From Deltaproteobacteria bacterium (GTDB taxonomy: Bacteria; DRYD01), in assembly GCA_028276365.1 (NCBI GenBank), contig JAPYWL010000076.1, positions 1 through 5,055 of the forward strand: 5,055 nucleotides of DNA. The letters are read 5' to 3'. The notes under the pieces are model-generated. The model did no database searches and had not been told where the DNA came from. It was given only the letters and a program-made list of their open reading frames with translations. The translations under genes were made by a program, and so were the position numbers. Positions within the stretch are counted from its first letter, which is position 1. Every line of letters begins with the position of its first letter. Below are positions 1-5,041 of this stretch, piece after piece.

Positions 1-395
1 AAAGGTTGATACTTATCAAAAGACCTTAAACCAGCTTCTACATGTGCTATTTTTATATTTTTATTTATATAAAAAGCAGATAAAGCTACTAAAAAAGCAG
101 TACTCGTATCTCCCTGAATAAATAAAAATTCTATATCATAATTATTTAAGAAATCCTTTATTTTAGATAAAACATTAATAGAGATATCAAATAAATCTTG
201 ATCAGGTTTCATTATATCTAAATCTATATCAAATTCGATATTAAATACTTTATTAGCCATAAATAAGAGTTCTCTATGTTGAGAAGTAGATAATACTAAA
301 GTTTTAAAATTATTTTGTTTAAATTCCTTAATAACGGGAGCCATTTTAATTAGCTCAGGTCTAGTACCTACTACAAATACAAAGTACTTTTTCAT
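1..395 (-). CDS. wecB: UDP-N-acetylglucosamine 2-epimerase (non-hydrolysing, WecB type), N-terminal part; runs off the left edge
   Basis: About 131 residues of the N-terminal Rossmann-like domain are present; the family is normally near 370 residues, so about two thirds is missing because the window ends. Family enzymes interconvert UDP-GlcNAc and UDP-ManNAc in the cytoplasm for surface polysaccharide synthesis. Visible motifs are VVGTRPELIKMAP (residues 8-20), STSQHRELL (36-44), DLDIMKPDQ (58-66), IQGDTST (93-99) and AHVEAGLRS (117-125). These align with E. coli WecB, placing K17, D96 and E120 at the positions of its active-site K15, D95 and E117. The start is the ATG at 395, which overlaps the TGA of the upstream sugar transferase as ATGA; an AGGAG lies 10 bases upstream (410-406) inside that gene. 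The ATG at 402 is out of frame. Translational coupling is inferred. Some homologues act on related UDP-sugars, so the exact substrate is open. Confidence 0.9.
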   Translation of the reverse strand, partial: MKKYFVFVVGTRPELIKMAPVIKEFKQNNFKTLVLSTSQHRELLFMANKVFNIEFDIDLDIMKPDQDLFDISINVLSKIKDFLNNYDIEFLFIQGDTSTAFLVALSAFYINKNIKIAHVEAGLRSFDKYQP

Positions 396-1021
396 CTTTC
401 ATATACTCCTTCCCCACTTATTACTATAAAAAATGTCTTATATAATATATACAAATCCAAAAGTAGATTGTAATTTTTAATATAAATTAAATCGTAATAA
501 ATTCGTTCTTCCCATTTTAATTTATTTCTTCCGTTAATTTGAGCCAAACCTGTTATTCCAGGTTTAACTAAGTATCTTTGTTTTTGGATATCATTAAGAG
601 TTTGGTATTGAAAAGGTAAATTAGGCCTAGGACCAATAAAACTCATATCTCCTTTTATTATGTTTATCAATTGGGGTAATTCATCAATAGAAAATCTCCT
701 TATAAATTTACCTACTTTTGAAATCCTAGGATCATCACTATAGGTATAAACATTACTTAAATCCGCATTTTTTCTAAAACTTCTAAACTTATACATCTTA
801 AATATTTTCCCATTTAATCCGACTCTGTCTTGAATAAAAAACACCGGATACCCATCCTCTATAATTATTAATAAAGAAATTATTAAAAATACAGGTAACA
901 ATAAAATAAATAACAAAATAGCAAATATTTTATCAAAAAAATATTTTATAAATAATTGGAATTTTTGAAAATTAGTTAATTGTATTTTTAAATCAATTAG
1001 GTTATTTTCTAAATCATTCAT
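392..1021 (-). CDS. Small monotopic sugar-phosphate transferase (bacterial sugar transferase, PglC/WcaJ catalytic-domain family)
   Basis: This 209-residue protein matches the minimal catalytic form of the bacterial sugar transferase family (PF02397). These enzymes move a sugar 1-phosphate from a UDP-sugar to undecaprenyl phosphate at the inner membrane, the first step of a lipid-linked glycan. In order: an N-terminal hydrophobic segment (about 27-54) with the helix-breaking P43 expected of a re-entrant membrane helix; FFIQDRVGLNGKIFKMYKFRS (within 61-81); the catalytic Asp-Glu pair D113-E114 in SIDELPQLINIIKGDMS; FIGPRP (128-133); and KPGITGLAQINGRN (153-166) followed by WEERIYYDL. It lacks the extra N-terminal membrane helices of full WcaJ/WbaP, so it resembles PglC in size. 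The start has no convincing Shine-Dalgarno sequence; only a weak TAAGA precedes it. It is followed directly by the epimerase, with a 4-base overlap, suggesting one glycan operon. The sugar specificity cannot be read from the sequence. Confidence 0.93.
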   Translation of the reverse strand: MNDLENNLIDLKIQLTNFQKFQLFIKYFFDKIFAILLFILLLPVFLIISLLIIIEDGYPVFFIQDRVGLNGKIFKMYKFRSFRKNADLSNVYTYSDDPRISKVGKFIRRFSIDELPQLINIIKGDMSFIGPRPNLPFQYQTLNDIQKQRYLVKPGITGLAQINGRNKLKWEERIYYDLIYIKNYNLLLDLYILYKTFFIVISGEGVYER

Positions 1022-1079
1022 TCTTATTTTATTTTTTTACAATAAATAAGAAACCCCTTTGTATTCTATAATTATTTTT

Positions 1080-1105
1080 ATAAAAAAATAGAATAAAAAA
1101 ATAGC
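1080..1105. repeat. Tandem duplication of a 13-base A-tract unit
   Basis: The 12-mer ATAAAAAAATAG occurs at 1080-1091 and again, identical, at 1093-1104; the repeat period is 13 bases. It lies in the divergent intergenic region between the two candidate -10 boxes. Each copy carries a seven-A tract, so the pair may bend the DNA or act as an UP-like element, which is inference. Confidence 0.75.
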
Positions 1106-1136
1106 TAAAGTAAAAGAAGGGAAGAAATAATTTATA

Positions 1137-1154
1137 TAGAATAGATAGAATAGA
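1137..1154. repeat. Perfect 9-base tandem repeat abutting the 5' end of tRNA-Arg
   Basis: TAGAATAGA occurs twice head to tail (1137-1145 and 1146-1154) and the first base of the mature tRNA-Arg is 1155. Each copy contains a -10-like TAGAAT, so the duplication may have doubled a promoter element or may simply be replication slippage. Confidence 0.8.
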
Positions 1155-1229
1155 GCGCCTGTAGCTCAGTAGGATTAGAGCATGGGATTTCTAATCCCAG
1201 GGTCGCAGGTTCGAATCCTGCCAGGCGCG
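1155..1229 (+). tRNA. trnR: tRNA-Arg, anticodon UCU
   Basis: The 75-base cloverleaf folds completely by eye. The acceptor stem is GCGCCTG (1155-1161) paired with CAGGCGC (1222-1228). The D stem is GCTC/GAGC around a loop with GG. The anticodon stem is TGGGA/TCCCA with loop TTTCTAA, giving anticodon TCT at 1190-1192. The variable loop has 5 bases and the T stem GCAGG/CCTGC encloses TTCGAAT. The discriminator is G1229 and CCA is not encoded, so it must be added after transcription. It reads AGA, the arginine codon favoured in AT-rich genomes. The cysteine-rich ORF and tRNA-Gln follow on the same strand and may be co-transcribed. Confidence 0.97.
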
Positions 1230-1233
1230 CTTC

Positions 1234-1280
1234 ATAAATAATACTAAGGGTAGGGTATAAATAATATTAAGGAGGAGGGT
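1234..1280. repeat. Imperfect tandem duplication that creates the ribosome binding site of the cysteine-rich ORF
   Basis: Unit 1 (1234-1256, 23 bases) and unit 2 (1257-1280, 24 bases) are head-to-tail copies. Both start ATAAATAATA, then have CTAAGGGTAGGGT in unit 1 and TTAAGGAGGAGGGT in unit 2. They differ at about three positions including one inserted base. The second copy carries the full AAGGAGGAGGG Shine-Dalgarno sequence; the first carries a degraded version with no ORF behind it. Confidence 0.75.
1269..1279 (+). promoter_or_regulatory. Strong Shine-Dalgarno sequence pointing to an ATA start codon
   Basis: AAGGAGGAGGG is an extended match to the anti-Shine-Dalgarno sequence. The last GGAGG ends at 1278, leaving 7 bases before the ATA at 1286. 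No ATG, GTG or TTG lies at a suitable distance in the frame of the cysteine-rich ORF. The nearest alternative, a GTG at 1297 in another frame, stops after four codons. The site is therefore the main evidence that the ORF is translated and for its chosen start. Confidence 0.6.
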
Positions 1281-1285
1281 AAAAT

Positions 1286-1438
1286 ATAGAAAGTAAGTGT
1301 TGCTGCTGTAAAAAGCGTGAATGTAATTGCTGTAAAGAAAGTTGTTGTTCTTGTTGTAAAAAAGAAAGCAGCGTTTGTTGTTCAGAATGTAAATGTGTTG
1401 GATGCTGTGAAAACGAAACCTGTGAATGCTGTAAATAA
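1286..1438 (+). CDS. Candidate metallothionein-like protein, 50 residues with 20 cysteines, apparent ATA start
   Basis: The reading frame encodes 50 residues, of which 20 are Cys (5-8, 13, 15-16, 20-21, 23-24, 31-32, 35, 37, 40-41, 46, 48-49). The rest is mostly Lys (8), Glu (8) and Ser (6), with no aromatic residue, His, Pro or Leu. This is metallothionein composition: a cytoplasmic metal-thiolate cluster protein that sequesters Zn, Cd or Cu(I). An 11-Cys part (5-24) and a 9-Cys part (31-49) are separated by KKESSV (25-30). Residues 16-24, CKESCCSCC, differ at one position from the CKKSCCSCC I recall in mammalian metallothioneins. It is not obviously the SmtA/BmtA type, which includes His ligands. 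An in-frame TAA at 1280-1282 limits the start to the ATA at 1286 or later; the Shine-Dalgarno sequence fits that ATA, and a single A-to-G change would make it ATG. It may share a transcript with the flanking tRNAs. Alternatives are a decayed gene, a cysteine-rich RiPP precursor (no maturation genes are seen), or a chance TGT/TGC repeat. Confidence 0.55.
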   Translation: MESKCCCCKKRECNCCKESCCSCCKKESSVCCSECKCVGCCENETCECCK

Positions 1439-1481
1439 AAACTAAAAAAAAACATTATTAAAACTTAAAGAATAAAATTGC

Positions 1482-1552
1482 TGGCGGGTCGTCTAGTGGT
1501 AGGACATGGGACTTTGGATCCCACCGCGAGGGTTCGAATCCTTCCCCGCCAG
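1482..1552 (+). tRNA. trnQ: tRNA-Gln, anticodon UUG
   Basis: The 71-base cloverleaf folds completely. The acceptor stem is TGGCGGG (1482-1488) with CCCGCCA (1545-1551), starting with a U-A pair as is usual for bacterial tRNA-Gln. The D stem is GTCT/GGAC with one U-G pair. The anticodon stem is TGGGA/TCCCA with loop CTTTGGA, giving anticodon TTG at 1514-1516. The variable loop is 4 bases and the T stem GAGGG/CCTTC, with one G-U pair, encloses TTCGAAT. The discriminator is G1552 and CCA is not encoded. It lies 43 bases after the cysteine-rich ORF and 58 bases before the MNT gene, all on the same strand. No GC-rich terminator hairpin follows it. Confidence 0.97.
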
Positions 1553-1610
1553 CTTTATTATTTTCCTAAATCTCCTTCCTTTCTTTTATAAATAAAACCC
1601 TTATAAACAA

Positions 1611-1919
1611 ATGGAAATAAAAACCCTAATAAAAGAATGCTATAAAATAATAAAAAAATACTTACCAAAATCAAAAGTAATTTTATTTGGATCATTTGCT
1701 AAAAATCAAGCACTACCTTATTCCGATATCGACTTAGCAATTGATAATAACACTAAAATAGATCATAATATCTTCAATAAAATTAAATACGAAATAGAAG
1801 AAATAAAAACACTAAGAAATATTGATATAATAGATATAAACAATACTTCTAAGGAATTAAAAGAATCAATCTTAAAAGAAGGGATAATATTAAATGATGA
1901 AAAAATTAATTCAATTTGA
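1611..1919 (+). CDS. mntA: MNT-domain nucleotidyltransferase, antitoxin of a MntA-HepT type pair
   Basis: This 102-residue minimal nucleotidyltransferase (MNT, pol-beta superfamily) carries the full GSX10DXD signature: G27-S28 in LFGSFA and D39/D41 in YSDIDLAID. A third acidic position is available in NIDIIDIN (D72 or D75). These residues bind the metal-nucleotide, so the enzyme looks catalytically intact. Characterised MntA antitoxins transfer AMP from ATP to the active-site tyrosine of the partner HEPN RNase and silence it; applying that here is inference from the family and the neighbour. The ATG at 1611 has no Shine-Dalgarno sequence upstream (TATAAACAA). A TATAAA at 1587-1592 could be a -10 box giving a leader of about ten bases, but the -35 is weak. 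The gene overlaps the HEPN gene by 26 bases, so the two are presumably one operon. Without testing, it could also be a non-toxin MNT/HEPN pair of the HI0073/HI0074 type. Confidence 0.9.
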   Translation: MEIKTLIKECYKIIKKYLPKSKVILFGSFAKNQALPYSDIDLAIDNNTKIDHNIFNKIKYEIEEIKTLRNIDIIDINNTSKELKESILKEGIILNDEKINSI

Positions 1920-2265
1920 AAAAGCACTAAATAAATTAAAAGATATTTTAAATAAAGAAGAATCAGAAGAAATAAGAGATGCTACTATTAAAAGATTTGA
2001 ATTCACTTTTGAATTATGTTGGAAATCATTACAAGAATTTTTTAAAGAAAAAGGAATAATTTGTAGATCGCCTAAAGATTGTTTTAAACAAGCTTTTTCT
2101 TACGGATTAATAGAAAATGAAGATATATGGATAAACATTATCCAAGACAGAAACTTAACCACACATACTTACCAAGAAAAAATAGCAAAAGAAATATATC
2201 TTAAAATAAAAGAATATGTATATCACTTTGAAAAAATATTAATTAATATGAAAAAAAATCTATAA
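1894..2265 (+). CDS. hepT: HEPN-domain protein of the HI0074 / nucleotidyltransferase-substrate-binding family, candidate HepT toxin
   Basis: This 123-residue all-helical HEPN protein matches the HI0074-type family (nucleotidyltransferase substrate binding protein). Recognisable segments are RFEFTFELCWKSLQEFF (34-50), SPKDCFKQAFSYGLI (59-73), and DRNLTTHTYQEKIAKEI (85-101). The last contains the RNase signature RX4HXY: R86, H91 and Y93. In characterised HepT proteins R and H cleave RNA and the Tyr is the residue adenylylated by MntA. All three being present argues for an active RNase rather than a degenerate binder. The start is either ATG 1894 or the adjacent ATG 1897. A weak AAGGGA (1879-1884) precedes them, and the first leaves the better spacing of 9 bases. 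It overlaps the upstream MNT gene by 26 bases, which suggests coupled translation. It ends 15 bases before the end of the convergent adaptor gene. The RNA target cannot be inferred. Confidence 0.9.
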   Translation: MMKKLIQFEKALNKLKDILNKEESEEIRDATIKRFEFTFELCWKSLQEFFKEKGIICRSPKDCFKQAFSYGLIENEDIWINIIQDRNLTTHTYQEKIAKEIYLKIKEYVYHFEKILINMKKNL

Positions 2266-2280
2266 AAAGTTTTTTTTAAA

Positions 2281-3618
2281 TTATTTTTTAATTACGTTAA
2301 CTAAAGAACCATCTACTAAAAAGTATTGCCCATCTATAACCACTAAATCTCCTTCTTCTAAATTATCAACAAGTACATCTTTCCCACTAGTTAATATAAT
2401 ATTAACTTCTTTTTTATAAGCTTTATCACCTTTTACCACAAAAATATAATTTTTATTTTCACTAAATATAATGGCTTGCCTGGGGATAATAAAACCTTGC
2501 TTAGCTAAAGTAATAATCTGTAAGCTAACATAATCGTTTTGATTTAGATCATTAGGTTCTAAAAACTTAGCTTCTAAGATATAAGTGTTATTAGCTGTTA
2601 AGGACGGATAAATAGAAGTAACTTTGGCAGTATATTTTTTATTATTAAAATAAGCAAAAGCAATAGTATTAATTGGGATTTTTTTAGCATCAATATCAGA
2701 AACATTAGCTTGTATAATCTTAGATTTTTGATTACCTACAATAAAAGCAACTAAAGAAGGGCTAACAATACTACCTACATCAATATTCTTTTTAAGTACT
2801 ACCCCATCCACAGGACTAACTAATTTAGAATCATTTAAATAAGTTAGGCTCAACTGATAAGCATTATAAAGGTTTTGCATATTATAGTAAGCAGCTTTTA
2901 ATTGATTTTGTACTATTTGTAATCTATCTTTCTTTAGTTTAGCTACATTATAATTTTCTTTAGCTTGTTCTAAAGCATATAATGCATTATAGTAATTCGT
3001 TAAGCTATTTTGATATTGTAATTTAATATTTTCATAATTAGAAGCAGAGATAGCACCATTATTATATAAAATAGTATATCTTTCGAAATCTTTTTTAGCT
3101 TGATATAAAATAGTTTTAGTTAATTCAACATTAGTTTTAGCTTGATTAATAGCAATGATAGACTTAGCTAAATCGGAATCTACTTGAACCTTCTGAATAT
3201 TATAATTACTAAGAGCTTGTTCATAATTAGATTTAGCTGTATTATAAGCTTCATACGCTTGCTTTATTTGATAATTAATAGCCTCTATGTCTAAGTCAGC
3301 TAAAAGCTGCCCCTTACTTATTTGTTGCCCTTCTGAAACATAAACATTTTTCACCTTCCCATTTATTTTAAACCCTAAATTAGAAGTTATTTTATAAACT
3401 ACTTTAGCATCTATATCCAAAAAATTAGCTAAACTACCTTTCTTAGCTTCTATAACCAATACAGGAGTTTTGGATTCACCTTTAGCACTAACTTTATCTT
3501 GTACTTTATTAGAATTACAAGAAAAAATATTTAATAAAATAAAAACTACTAAAAACAAATGGACTAATTTTAAGTTTTTATTTTTTAAGTATAATTCTTT
3601 TAAATTAATTTTACTCAT
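2281..3618 (-). CDS. Periplasmic adaptor (membrane fusion) lipoprotein of a tripartite efflux system, HlyD/AcrA family
   Basis: The protein has 445 residues. A hydrophobic N-terminal segment (about 18-33) ends in IFSC, a plausible lipobox with C34 as the lipidated residue, so it is probably an inner-membrane-anchored periplasmic lipoprotein. The first lipoyl half is GFKINGKVKNVYVSEGQQ onward (82-110) and the second LVSPVDGVVLKKNIDVGS onward (266-296). Between them lies a helical hairpin of about 155 residues rich in Ala, Asn, Tyr and Gln. Its midpoint has R180, L184 and S191 in RYTILYNNGAIS, with the spacing of the AcrA R-L-S motif that contacts TolC. A beta-barrel (about 300-370) and membrane-proximal domain (about 371-445, with IIPRQAI) follow. 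Adaptors bridge an inner-membrane pump and the outer-membrane factor. The ATG has AGGAGG (3631-3626) 7 bases upstream, and the gene starts 19 bases after the TolC-like gene. The exported substrate is unknown and no pump gene is visible. Confidence 0.93.
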   Translation of the reverse strand: MSKINLKELYLKNKNLKLVHLFLVVFILLNIFSCNSNKVQDKVSAKGESKTPVLVIEAKKGSLANFLDIDAKVVYKITSNLGFKINGKVKNVYVSEGQQISKGQLLADLDIEAINYQIKQAYEAYNTAKSNYEQALSNYNIQKVQVDSDLAKSIIAINQAKTNVELTKTILYQAKKDFERYTILYNNGAISASNYENIKLQYQNSLTNYYNALYALEQAKENYNVAKLKKDRLQIVQNQLKAAYYNMQNLYNAYQLSLTYLNDSKLVSPVDGVVLKKNIDVGSIVSPSLVAFIVGNQKSKIIQANVSDIDAKKIPINTIAFAYFNNKKYTAKVTSIYPSLTANNTYILEAKFLEPNDLNQNDYVSLQIITLAKQGFIIPRQAIIFSENKNYIFVVKGDKAYKKEVNIILTSGKDVLVDNLEEGDLVVIDGQYFLVDGSLVNVIKK

Positions 3619-3637
3619 ATTCCAACCTCCTATTTAA

Positions 3638-5041
3638 TTATTTAATTATTTTAAAAAAGTAATTTAAGAAATTATTTAGATTTAAATCAACATCATTATA
3701 ATAAAGAATGTAAACATAATTAAGAAGCAGATCAGATTTAGTATTATTTAAATTTAATTCAGATTGAAGTAAAGAGTTTTGAGAATCTAAATATTCTAAA
3801 TAAGTAGATAATCCATTTTCATATCTTAATTTAGTAACTCTAAAAAGTTCTTTTTGATAATTAAAAGTTCTATAATAAGAAATTAAAGAATTATAGTTAT
3901 TAATAAACTTAGTTTTATAATTACTTTTAGCTAAATCCAAATTAATTATTAATCTCTTGTAATCTTGATATAAAGAGTCTATATTTTGTAAGAGAATTTG
4001 CTTATTATAATAAGAGTTGCCAGAATCAAATAATTTCCAAGACAAAGATAGATTAATATTAAAGTTATAATCTCTAGAAAAACCAGTAGGCTTATGCTTA
4101 TCATAAGTAGCAGTTAATAATAATTTTGGAGCATTCTGATAATTTAGGGCTTTAGCTTGATATTTTAAAGCTTCAATTGAAGAATACAAAATTCTTGAAA
4201 TTAGTAAATCTTTGGGATCTTTATTTAATTCATTTAAATAAGCTAAATCAATATTGAGATTGTTATCTTTTAAGTAAATTTTGTCTTGATAATTACCTTT
4301 ATATATGTAAGTAATAAAAGAGTCTATATTAAAATTATTTTCGGTAGTATTTAAAAATGAAAGTAAAGATTGCTTTGCTAACATATAATTATCCTTGGCT
4401 ATAATATTTTGAGTTAAAGATTCTTGGTAAACAGATTGAGCTTTAATATAATCTAACTTAGGTAAAACACCAACAGAATATAAATTATATGTAGTTTTAA
4501 GAAACTCATTTGTATAATTAATTAAATTATATGTATAATCTAAAAAATCTTTAGCTTTAATAACATTAGACATTAATTCATAAAATTTCAGATAATTATC
4601 ATTTAAAGTTTGTTGATTTTTTAAGTATTTTGAATAATAATTTATTTGCTTAGAAATAATAATATTCTCAAGAAAATTAAACGAATAAAGCAATTTTGTT
4701 AATCTTAATCCATAATTATAAGTATAATCATTAGAAATATTAATCGTATTAGGGCCAATATTAATCTTAACAGTTGGTTGATTATAACCATAATTATAAT
4801 ACGATTCTAAATTAACACCATATTGAGAATAAGCCAATTTTAAATCATAATAAGCACTATATAATTCATCCTTAGCTTTTTTTACCTCAGGAATACTATA
4901 TATTAACTCAGAAATCATATTACTATAATAATAATAATCCTTAAGCTTATCATTGTTATTAGCAAAAGATAATTTAAAAACAATTAAAAAAACAATAAAG
5001 ATAAGAAAAATATATTTAACAATATCTATTTTTTTTTGCAT
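3638..5041 (-). CDS. TolC-like outer-membrane efflux protein (outer membrane factor)
   Basis: The 467-residue length is typical for the OEP/TolC family. A signal peptide has a basic start (MQKKIDIVKY), a hydrophobic core (11-23) and a probable cleavage near LSFA-NN (residues 27/28), so the mature protein goes to the outer membrane. The family's two homologous halves are visible. In the first half, YSVGVLPKLDYIKAQ (188-202) is followed by a long helix; the matching part of the second half is RYENGLSTYLEYLDSQ (406-421). A beta-strand pair typical of the family carries LSWKLFDSGNSYYNKQ (333-348). Trimers form a beta-barrel plus an alpha-helical tunnel through the periplasm. The protein is notably rich in Tyr and Asn, partly reflecting AT-rich codons. 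The ATG has AGGAGG (5052-5047) 5 bases upstream. The adaptor gene follows 19 bases after its stop, so the two form an operon whose promoter lies right of the window. Confidence 0.93.
   Translation of the reverse strand: MQKKIDIVKYIFLIFIVFLIVFKLSFANNNDKLKDYYYYSNMISELIYSIPEVKKAKDELYSAYYDLKLAYSQYGVNLESYYNYGYNQPTVKINIGPNTINISNDYTYNYGLRLTKLLYSFNFLENIIISKQINYYSKYLKNQQTLNDNYLKFYELMSNVIKAKDFLDYTYNLINYTNEFLKTTYNLYSVGVLPKLDYIKAQSVYQESLTQNIIAKDNYMLAKQSLLSFLNTTENNFNIDSFITYIYKGNYQDKIYLKDNNLNIDLAYLNELNKDPKDLLISRILYSSIEALKYQAKALNYQNAPKLLLTATYDKHKPTGFSRDYNFNINLSLSWKLFDSGNSYYNKQILLQNIDSLYQDYKRLIINLDLAKSNYKTKFINNYNSLISYYRTFNYQKELFRVTKLRYENGLSTYLEYLDSQNSLLQSELNLNNTKSDLLLNYVYILYYNDVDLNLNNFLNYFFKIIK

Larger units (their letters stand above)
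1022..1154. promoter_or_regulatory. Divergent intergenic region with candidate promoters for the glycan operon (minus) and the tRNA cluster (plus)
   Basis: These 133 bases separate the minus-strand sugar transferase from the plus-strand tRNA-Arg, so both transcription units must start here or further away. The same nonamer TATAGAATA occurs once in each direction: plus strand 1135-1143 and minus strand 1070-1062. Both resemble a sigma-70 -10 box. The plus copy would start transcription about 7 bases before the tRNA; the minus copy would give a leader of about 35-40 bases. Neither has a recognisable TTGACA at the right distance, and in DNA this AT-rich such boxes arise by chance. An A-tract pair at 1080-1104 lies between them and could act as an upstream element. 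No hairpin or riboswitch-like fold was noticed. Confidence 0.3.

Noticed and set aside
1067-1072. A perfect TATAAT on the plus strand upstream of the tRNA cluster.
   Set aside because: It is about 85 bases from the tRNA and has no -35-like sequence at 16-18 bases. It overlaps the minus-strand TATAGAATA and is expected by chance at this composition.
1267-1455. A 62-codon ATG-started frame on the minus strand, rich in Gln, Leu, His and Ser and ending in Pro-Pro-Pro.
   Set aside because: It is the antisense shadow of the TGT/TGC-rich cysteine frame. Its ATG has no Shine-Dalgarno sequence, and its Gln/Leu/Ser bias follows from the complement of Cys codons.
1155-1552. tRNA genes as an integration (att) site for a mobile element.
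   Set aside because: No second copy of either tRNA 3' end and no integrase is visible in the window.
1553-1610. Polypyrimidine stretch 1571-1587 after tRNA-Gln, reading as AAGGAAGGAG on the minus strand, considered as a ribosome binding site or a terminator.
   Set aside because: On the minus strand no ATG, GTG or TTG follows at a usable distance; on the plus strand no hairpin precedes it.
2250-2300. A-rich and T-rich runs between the convergent HEPN and adaptor genes, considered as a bidirectional terminator.
   Set aside because: There is no GC-containing stem and no clear inverted repeat, only homopolymer runs expected in DNA this AT-rich. A terminator may exist but cannot be supported.
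3619-3645. Short ATAATTAA tandem repeat at the end of the TolC-like gene and before the adaptor Shine-Dalgarno sequence.
   Set aside because: Two copies of an eight-base A/T unit are not remarkable in this composition, and the repeat partly encodes the last residues of the protein.
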